5,787 bases of DNA. Source: JALWZX01 sp964506905. GTDB taxonomy: Bacteria; Patescibacteriota; WWE3; 2-01-FULL-39-13. The notes under the pieces were generated by a model, which worked only from the letters and a program-made list of their open reading frames with translations, ran no database searches and was not told where the DNA came from. Below are positions 1 through 3,612 of the stretch, in pieces (the first letter of the stretch is position 1; the number at the start of each line of letters is the position of its first letter). The stretch is from NCBI GenBank assembly GCA_964506905.1, contig CAZDNW010000042.1, positions 1 through 5,787 of the forward strand. The letters are read 5' to 3'. The position numbers and the translations under genes are program-made.

Positions 1-116
1 AACTTCTTTATTTCAAGCTTTTCAGTAGTGTTAATTTTGTTCTTTTTTGTAATGTAGTTCTTCTCTTTACATTCTGTACAAACAAGAAGAATCATTTGTC
101 TATGCCCTTTTGCCAT
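1..116 (-). CDS. rpmG: 50S ribosomal protein L33, N-terminal part (runs off the left edge)
   Basis: Small zinc-ribbon protein of the large ribosomal subunit (bL33 family). The 38 residues present start MAKGHRQMILL and continue with VCTECKEKNYITKKNK and then a TTEKLEIKK segment. These match the family pattern of a first CxxC knuckle (Cys13 and Cys16), a 'NYxTxKNKxNT' stretch and an 'ExLExKK' stretch. The second CxxC and the C-terminus, expected in a protein of about 50-55 residues, lie beyond the window. The ATG at 116 is chosen because it gives the family N-terminus and lies 7 nt after a TACAAT box. There is no Shine-Dalgarno sequence, so the mRNA is probably leaderless. The structured RNA upstream ends in its own terminator, so rpmG looks independently transcribed. 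Confidence 0.93.
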   Translation of the reverse strand, partial: MAKGHRQMILLVCTECKEKNYITKKNKINTTEKLEIKK

Positions 117-123
117 GGTTGAG

Positions 124-152
124 ATTGTAGCATTACTTAAAGAAGCACGCAA
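124..152 (-). promoter_or_regulatory. Promoter of rpmG
   Basis: Reading the minus strand, a TTGCGT -35 box (147-152) and a TACAAT -10 box (124-129) are separated by exactly 17 nt. Seven nucleotides (CTCAACC) separate the -10 box from the ATG, so the predicted transcription start falls at or next to the start codon. The -10 matches the consensus at 5 of 6 positions, the -35 at 3 of 6. Confidence 0.65.
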
Positions 153-255
153 GATAGTAATATTGCGGTTTGCAATGGTGTTTCTGCTTTGGTCATTGAA
201 GATTTTTGATTGAAATCTGGTTGTAATAAAGTGAATTTTTAAGGTTGGTAAATGT

Positions 256-485
256 AAAAAGACTCTCGATTGAGAGTCTTTTAAACACTTGCAAGTGATT
301 AAAAAATCACGATAATACCTATCCCGCTCGGAAGTACGCTGTCTAAGTATCCCCGGCTAAACACCGTGGGCATGCTCTAGGTGTTAACCCTCGAGTTAAC
401 AGCACATCGAGCACCCTAGAATAATGCTGTAGAGGCACTTATTCTAAACGCACTTACCTCGCAGGACGAGATGATATATCTCATT
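256..485 (-). ncRNA. Structured non-coding RNA of unidentified family
   Basis: An independent RNA gene is supported by a strong promoter, a perfect terminator and no long reading frame between them. The core is far richer in G+C than its surroundings: 77 of 150 bases in 321-470 by hand count. Folded by eye on the minus strand, it closes with stem A, AAGTGCG (455-449) with CGTACTT (338-332), extended by GG/CC. Inside are three hairpins. B is TAGAATAA (446-439) with TTATTCTA (424-417), capped by TGC/GCA. C is GGG-TGCTC (416-409) with GAGCA-TG-CCC (377-368), topped by GTTAAC (400-395) with GTTAAC (388-383). D is TGTTTA (363-358) with TAGACA (345-340). A smaller 5' hairpin (472-456) competes with part of stem A. 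I checked by eye for hallmarks of tmRNA, RNase P RNA, SRP RNA and tRNA and did not find them. A 6S-like regulatory RNA or a new class remains possible. The 3' end is placed at the terminator T tract. Confidence 0.75.
257..282 (-). terminator. Intrinsic terminator of the structured RNA
   Basis: This is a perfect 11-bp hairpin, AAAAGACTCTC / GAGAGTCTTTT, with a 4-nt loop at 268-271. On the minus strand the stem is followed by a T tract (260-256 reads TTTTT). The A and T tracts flank both sides, so the element could also stop plus-strand transcription. It insulates rpmG from the RNA gene upstream. Just before it (minus sense) are a 12-bp palindrome, CACTTGCAAGTG (286-297), and a 6-bp GTGATT/AATCAC hairpin (295-310). 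These two overlap and cannot form together. Confidence 0.9.
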
Positions 486-491
486 AATTAA

Positions 492-519
492 ATTGTACTA
501 TTTTAGGGGCGGGTGTCAA
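492..519 (-). promoter_or_regulatory. Promoter of the structured RNA
   Basis: On the minus strand there is a perfect TTGACA -35 box (514-519), a 16-nt spacer and a TACAAT -10 box (492-497). The predicted start is about 485. It lies just downstream of the stop codon of the preceding gene. That gene shows no terminator, so read-through into the RNA is possible. Confidence 0.8.
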
Positions 520-539
520 GTGTGATGGTGTATGATTAA

Positions 540-1124
540 TTAAAGATAATCTTTAATAAAAGCGTATCCGTTTTTTTCCAAATCTTCTCTATAATTTATT
601 AATGCTGGCAACACATTAGATATATGACCGATAGCTTCGCGAAAATCTTCAACCTGCCATGTTGAATGTTTAAAATATTTAACTGATGAATCTTTCTCAT
701 CATCTCTTAACCTTCCGAAGTAAATAATAATATCTCCTTCTTTAATTCTATCGAAACCTAAATATACTGCCATATCGGATTCAGGTATTCTTAATACAGC
801 GTACCCACTCGCTATTCTGCGACTCTCAGGCGATTCTTTATTTATATCTAGATACACACCAAACCCAATACTAGGGAGCATAAGGATATTAGTAAAATCA
901 CCATCCTGGCCAATAATAAAATCAACTAAACCAAGAAATACTGCTTGACTGGGTAACGCTTCTTCACTTTGAAGCATATTATCATTGGATTTCAAATATT
1001 TCCAGTTTAATCCAGAACCAAGCGTTTCATTCAATACCGATTTCACGCTGTCGTCAAGGTCGTATTCATCCAAATTTATTGTTATTTCTTTTCCGAATGT
1101 GTTTGCTGGTTTTCGCCAAAACAT
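540..1124 (-). CDS. Hypothetical protein, 194 residues
   Basis: I do not recognise this protein. It is soluble-looking and acidic, with no signal peptide, transmembrane segment or Cys/His cluster. A mixed alpha/beta pattern is visible: a strand-rich middle (roughly residues 60-140, with FLGLVDFIIG, GFGVYLDI, YAVLRIP and DIIIYFGRL) followed by helical segments (FREAIGHISNVLPALINYREDLEK, in pieces). A longer reading starts at a TTG at 1139, but that codon overlaps the promoter: the -10 box at 1131-1136 lies inside the extra five codons. I therefore choose the ATG at 1124, which sits 6 nt after the -10 box. This predicts a leaderless mRNA, and there is no Shine-Dalgarno sequence. Repeats over the promoter suggest tight regulation. 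Stop TAA at 540-542. Confidence 0.8.
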   Translation of the reverse strand: MFWRKPANTFGKEITINLDEYDLDDSVKSVLNETLGSGLNWKYLKSNDNMLQSEEALPSQAVFLGLVDFIIGQDGDFTNILMLPSIGFGVYLDINKESPESRRIASGYAVLRIPESDMAVYLGFDRIKEGDIIIYFGRLRDDEKDSSVKYFKHSTWQVEDFREAIGHISNVLPALINYREDLEKNGYAFIKDYL

Positions 1125-1130
1125 ACTGCA

Positions 1131-1159
1131 ACTATACAATACTATGGGTTAATTGTCAA
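1131..1159 (-). promoter_or_regulatory. Near-consensus promoter of the 194-residue gene
   Basis: On the minus strand, a perfect TTGACA (1154-1159), a 17-nt spacer and TATAGT (1131-1136, 5 of 6 matches). The six bases TGCAGT follow and then the ATG, which places the transcription start on the A of the start codon. This is the best-formed promoter in the window, and it decides the start codon of the gene. Confidence 0.85.
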
Positions 1160-1196
1160 TACCATGGGTTTTTCCTGCATCTCTGTTTAACCCATA
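1137..1196. repeat. Direct and inverted ATGGGTT repeats over the promoter (putative operator)
   Basis: On the plus strand, CAATACTATGGGTT (1137-1150) and CAATACCATGGGTT (1157-1170) are 14-bp direct repeats with one mismatch. They are phased exactly 20 bp apart, about two helical turns. A third copy is inverted: TATGGGTTAA (1143-1152) pairs perfectly with TTAACCCATA (1187-1196). The first direct repeat fills the promoter spacer and the second covers part of the -35 box. This arrangement suits a regulator occupying one face of the helix. The regulator is unknown. Confidence 0.55.
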
Positions 1197-1278
1197 TTAA
1201 TTATAATTTAATTGCATGCTTCATATTATCTAATATAAAGACTAGAATAAACTTTATGACTATAATTTAGTATATATT

Positions 1279-1959
1279 TCATATTAAATGATAATCTGAA
1301 ATAACGGTGTAAGAGTTATAAACATTCCACCCTTTTCTTAATATGCAAATATCAACTTCAGGCCATTTTTGAGTCTCTTTAATATTTTCTATTTCTTTCT
1401 TTGATTTCCACATAAAATTTTTATCAAATTGCATTTCTTGTCGTTCTTCATTAGTAACCACTACCCTATACACTACAAATCCATCGTCAAATATAACTTC
1501 ACCTTTAGTAGTTTTAACCGTTTTTAAATGAAATGAATCAAATTCAAATCTGTTTTGGTTAATTTCAACACCTGTTTCAACTAAAAACAATCTAGTCAAT
1601 TCAGTGTCTATCGGCTTCTCAAACATAGGTGCACCACTTGGCAAATTATAAAATGATATTTTTGCTTTATCGTGGTATTTTAGTAAAAATTCCCCATTAT
1701 TTTCACAAACGAATCCAACATAAACCATTTTAAACGCATTTTCTTTTAAGTTTACTCTATAAAAAGAATTTACCAATTTTACACCCTCGGCAGTTATATA
1801 ATACTTATCGTTTTCTTTTTTTATGTAGCCGTTTTCTTGCAACTTTTTTAAATGAAAAACGACATTATCATCGGCATCATATCCTTTGGTTAAAGTAGAA
1901 TAATTTTGTCCGTTATCGTTAATAAGTCTTACTATTAAAAGTTTTTGTAGTGTATGCAT
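1279..1959 (-). CDS. Winged-helix protein fused to a degenerate Nudix domain, putative ligand-sensing transcriptional regulator
   Basis: Residues 1-70 read as a winged helix-turn-helix: a helix MHTLQKLLIVRLIN, a recognition region around DADDNVVFHLKKLQENGYI, then a wing KKENDKYYITAEGVKLV. Residues 75-210 resemble a Nudix fold (KMVYVGFVCENNGEFLLKYH, then SFYNLPSGAP). The Nudix box begins at Gly109 and runs through Arg123, Glu128 and Gly130. Against the GX5EX7REUXEEXGU consensus, the first Glu is Lys115 (with Glu114 beside it), the Glu after Arg is Leu124, and the first Glu of the EE pair is Val127. Two of the three metal-binding Glu of the REUXEE core are therefore lost, and hydrolysis is doubtful. 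In families such as NrtR, Nudix-like domains without activity sense nucleotide ligands for an attached DNA-binding domain. I infer a similar role here, with the domain order reversed. The gene is divergent from the DNA glycosylase, across a palindrome-rich spacer that it may bind. No Shine-Dalgarno precedes the ATG. Stop TGA. Confidence 0.8.
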   Translation of the reverse strand: MHTLQKLLIVRLINDNGQNYSTLTKGYDADDNVVFHLKKLQENGYIKKENDKYYITAEGVKLVNSFYRVNLKENAFKMVYVGFVCENNGEFLLKYHDKAKISFYNLPSGAPMFEKPIDTELTRLFLVETGVEINQNRFEFDSFHLKTVKTTKGEVIFDDGFVVYRVVVTNEERQEMQFDKNFMWKSKKEIENIKETQKWPEVDICILRKGWNVYNSYTVISDYHLI

Positions 1960-1965
1960 GTTTTT

Positions 1966-1971
1966 ATTTTA
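1966..1971 (-). promoter_or_regulatory. Weak -10 box of the winged-helix/Nudix gene
   Basis: TAAAAT on the minus strand (5 of 6 matches) lies 6 nt before the ATG, the same spacing seen at other genes here. No convincing -35 box exists at the right distance, and the region is so A+T-rich that a chance match is plausible. Confidence 0.35.
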
Positions 1972-2006
1972 TCTTTTTATGTGGAATTTTGTAGGTGCAA
2001 TTTTAG

Positions 2007-2022
2007 TAAAGTTTATACTTTA
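2007..2022. promoter_or_regulatory. Inverted repeat TAAAGT-4-ACTTTA (putative operator)
   Basis: Perfect 6-bp arms at 2007-2012 and 2017-2022 flank TTAT. The same half-site, ACTTTA/TAAAGT, recurs at 2094-2099 and in both arms of the 2169-2206 inverted repeat. It lies about 50 bp upstream of the winged-helix/Nudix start, so it could mediate autoregulation. Confidence 0.4.
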
Positions 2023-2042
2023 GCACTTCGATTATAAGTTAT

Positions 2043-2108
2043 TTCGCGAACATTTTAGCTAAATTTAACACATAAAATCTAGCTACTACCAAAACTTTAG
2101 TAATTACT
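2043..2108. repeat. Cluster of short perfect palindromes
   Basis: TTCGCGAA (2043-2050), TTTAGCTAAA (2054-2063) and AGTAATTACT (2099-2108) are perfect palindromes within the divergent intergenic region. Each is short and could arise by chance in A+T-rich DNA. TTCGCGAA is the least expected because of its central CGCG. Confidence 0.4.
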
Positions 2109-2132
2109 TTTAACATTGATATGCTACAGCTT

Positions 2133-2152
2133 TAGTGTAATCAACTACACTA
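2133..2152. promoter_or_regulatory. Inverted repeat TAGTGTA-6-TACACTA (putative operator)
   Basis: Perfect 7-bp arms (2133-2139 and 2146-2152) flank ATCAAC. The repeat overlaps the position where the -35 region of the glycosylase promoter is expected (2138-2143), a typical place for a repressor to block polymerase. Confidence 0.45.
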
Positions 2153-2166
2153 GATTATTTTAGAAT
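2138..2166 (+). promoter_or_regulatory. Probable promoter of the DNA glycosylase gene
   Basis: TAGAAT (2161-2166, 5 of 6 matches) is preceded at 17 nt by TAATCA (2138-2143, 3 of 6). The predicted start is near 2173, giving a leader of about 12 nt. TAACTT (2173-2178) is a weaker alternative -10 that would make the mRNA leaderless. Inverted repeats cover both the -35 box and the start region. Confidence 0.4.
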
Positions 2167-2168
2167 TA

Positions 2169-2206
2169 GCACTAACTTTATAGTATGAAGAAGTTAAAGT
2201 TAGTGC
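2169..2206. promoter_or_regulatory. Perfect 12-bp inverted repeat straddling the glycosylase start codon
   Basis: GCACTAACTTTA (2169-2180) and TAAAGTTAGTGC (2195-2206) are exact reverse complements, with a 14-nt centre that contains the ATG at 2185-2187. The right arm lies inside the coding sequence. As DNA it could be a repressor operator. As RNA, if transcription starts upstream of 2169, it would form a 12-bp hairpin with the start codon in its loop. Confidence 0.65.
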
Positions 2207-3111
2207 AAACAATTGAATTAATTCCTACCCAACCATTTAATTTTAACTTTACATTTCATAAACCTGATCATTTTGAGACTTTAAACTATAAATGGAAATC
2301 AGATGTGGTTTGGCAAACATTTGTTTTTAATAATCATAAACTCGGGATAAAATTCATTTCAAAAGAAAAATCAATAATAGCCAAAATCTATAATAATCGA
2401 AAATTGCGTACGAACGAGCTAAACCAACTAAAAGATGAATTGATTTATAGATATAACCTAAATTTAAATTTATCAGAATTTTATCAATCATTTAAAAATG
2501 ATGAACATCTTAAAATTCCCATTAAAAATTTATATGGATTAAAACCTGCACACCCAGGCTCATTGTATGAATATTTAGTAATTGGATTAGTATTGCAAAA
2601 TGCAAATATAAAAAGATCTATACAAATGCTTGATAATTTATTTAATGCTTATGGAAATTTACTAGTTTTTGATAATATGCATTTGTATTGTTTTTGGCAA
2701 CCTGGAAGTCTTAAAAGTGTAAGTGAAACAGATTTGCGTAAATTAAAATTAGGATATAGGGCAAAAACTTTAAAGAAAATAGATGATTTATTTAGAACAA
2801 ATGAAATCGACGAATTAGAATTAAGAAAATTAGATATAAACGAGCAAAAGAAGAATTTATTAAAGATCTACGGAGTTGGGCCTGCAACTGTTTGGTATAT
2901 TTTATTTGATGTTTTCCATCAATATGATTTTTTTGACCACATTTCACCTTGGGAACAAAAAATCCTTTCTAAAATAATATTTGGTACTGATGATAAAAAG
3001 CCTGTGTCAGTAAAACGATTGCTTAAGTTTTTTGATAGATACGGAAAGTATAAACAACTAGCATTGCATTATATTTGGGAATATTGGTGGTGGCAGATGA
3101 AAGATAATTGA
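2185..3111 (+). CDS. AlkA/OGG-like HhH-GPD DNA glycosylase
   Basis: Base-excision-repair enzyme of the helix-hairpin-helix superfamily, expected to remove damaged or alkylated bases in the cytoplasm. The 308 residues match AlkA/OGG1 size. Residues 1-100 form a divergent N-terminal domain, and the helical core follows from about 115 (GSLYEYLVIGLVLQNANIKRS). The HhH motif is LLKIYGVGPATVWYIL at 225-240. The C-terminal KFFDRYGKYKQLALHYIWEYWW resembles the end of E. coli AlkA, whose tail ends in a similar LLHIW segment. Aligned by eye from the GxG of the hairpin, AlkA's catalytic Asp238 falls on Ser254 (in DHISPWEQK). The nearest acids are Asp251 and Glu257. There is no C-terminal four-Cys iron-sulfur cluster, so it is not MutY or Nth. 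The ATG lies inside a 12-bp inverted repeat and has no Shine-Dalgarno. The gene converges on the pyroglutamyl-peptidase-like gene with a 19-nt gap and no visible terminator. Stop TGA. Confidence 0.85.
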   Translation: MKKLKLVQTIELIPTQPFNFNFTFHKPDHFETLNYKWKSDVVWQTFVFNNHKLGIKFISKEKSIIAKIYNNRKLRTNELNQLKDELIYRYNLNLNLSEFYQSFKNDEHLKIPIKNLYGLKPAHPGSLYEYLVIGLVLQNANIKRSIQMLDNLFNAYGNLLVFDNMHLYCFWQPGSLKSVSETDLRKLKLGYRAKTLKKIDDLFRTNEIDELELRKLDINEQKKNLLKIYGVGPATVWYILFDVFHQYDFFDHISPWEQKILSKIIFGTDDKKPVSVKRLLKFFDRYGKYKQLALHYIWEYWWWQMKDN

Positions 3112-3130
3112 AATTTTAATACATTGTGAG

Positions 3131-3574
3131 TTAAGTAAGGTTAAGACTTGTCAGTGCTTCTATATCTTTTGGTAGTATATGAACAAACGAAAACTTAACT
3201 ATGTTTAGACTTTCGCTTTCTAAAAACTCGGCTATTTTGAATATCGTATAATTGCAATACGAATCTGTTGGCTTATTTGAAACTTTAAATACAGAATTGT
3301 TTATATGGGGAACAAATAACGGGTATTCAAACTTTTCATTTTTACTTACCCTACCCTTTTTGTGAAATTGATTAATTGCTTTTGGTTCAAAAACTGAAAA
3401 TTTGTAATTTGATTTTGCTACACCAAGTATTAAATTTGGTTGATTCTTTAGAATTAAATTTTCAAATTTTATTAAACCATCTTTTATTTTGTCGAAAACA
3501 AAAACTGTACCAAATATATCTTCTAATTTATGGCTATGCGGAAATGTTCGAAAGGTGTAGACTAACAATTTCAT
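3131..3574 (-). CDS. Pyroglutamyl-peptidase I-like cysteine peptidase (C15 family), shortened
   Basis: Pyroglutamyl peptidase I removes N-terminal pyroglutamate from peptides in the cytoplasm. Family landmarks are in order: an N-terminal strand MKLLVYTF; NLILGVAKSN (47-56), like the 'P-D-x-I-x-x-G-x-A' segment; VFEPKAIN (61-68), like 'E-R-x-A-x-N'; SYCNYTIF (105-112), around the nucleophile; and KFSFVHILP (127-135), like 'G-F-I-H-V-P'. The triad would be Glu63, Cys107 and His132. Cys-His spacing is 25, close to the usual 24. Glu-Cys spacing is 44 instead of about 63, and total length is 147 instead of about 200-215. The FGG signature near the N-terminus, which helps form the pyroglutamate pocket, is replaced by FRTFPHSHK. 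Specificity may therefore differ. The start at 3574 gives the expected N-terminal strand. It lies 17 nt after the stop of the upstream zincin-motif gene, so co-transcription is possible, although it also has its own promoter. Confidence 0.75.
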   Translation of the reverse strand: MKLLVYTFRTFPHSHKLEDIFGTVFVFDKIKDGLIKFENLILKNQPNLILGVAKSNYKFSVFEPKAINQFHKKGRVSKNEKFEYPLFVPHINNSVFKVSNKPTDSYCNYTIFKIAEFLESESLNIVKFSFVHILPKDIEALTSLNLT

Positions 3575-3583
3575 ATCTTTTTA

Positions 3584-3612
3584 ATCTTAGTTTAGTTTTG
3601 CGAATTTGTCAT
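3584..3612 (-). promoter_or_regulatory. Promoter of the pyroglutamyl-peptidase-like gene
   Basis: On the minus strand, ATGACA (3607-3612, 5 of 6) and TAAGAT (3584-3589, 4 of 6) are 17 nt apart, and the ATG follows the -10 box after 9 nt. The -35 box lies inside the end of the upstream coding sequence. The predicted leader is only about 3 nt. Confidence 0.5.

Noticed and set aside
137..196. 19-codon frame on the minus strand (starts MTKAETPLQ) upstream of rpmG
   Set aside because: It has no -10 box at the usual distance and no Shine-Dalgarno, and it overlaps the -35 region of the rpmG promoter. A chance frame is more likely.
200..218. AGATTT / AAATCT inverted repeat
   Set aside because: The stem is only 6 bp and A+T-rich, with no following T tract. 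It is not a terminator and is expected by chance.
301..480. tmRNA, RNase P RNA, SRP RNA or tRNA identity for the structured RNA
   Set aside because: No T-loop/CCA end, no GAGGAAAGUC-type RNase P core and no SRP GGAAG/AGCA loop pair was found on either strand.
1125..1139. Upstream TTG start at 1139 for the 194-residue protein, adding five residues
   Set aside because: The added codons contain the -10 box, and predicted transcription starts downstream of that TTG.
1235..1257. ATAAAG / CTTTAT hairpin after the winged-helix/Nudix stop codon
   Set aside because: It is a weak 6-bp A+T stem without a T tract, so I do not call it a terminator.
1079..1270. 63-codon open frame on the plus strand
   Set aside because: It overlaps the start, promoter and operator-like repeats of the minus-strand gene, and its Cys/Leu/Ile-rich product resembles no family.
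1279..3111. UGA-as-glycine genetic code
   Set aside because: TGA terminates the winged-helix/Nudix and glycosylase genes at natural family lengths, and no in-frame TGA is needed within genes.
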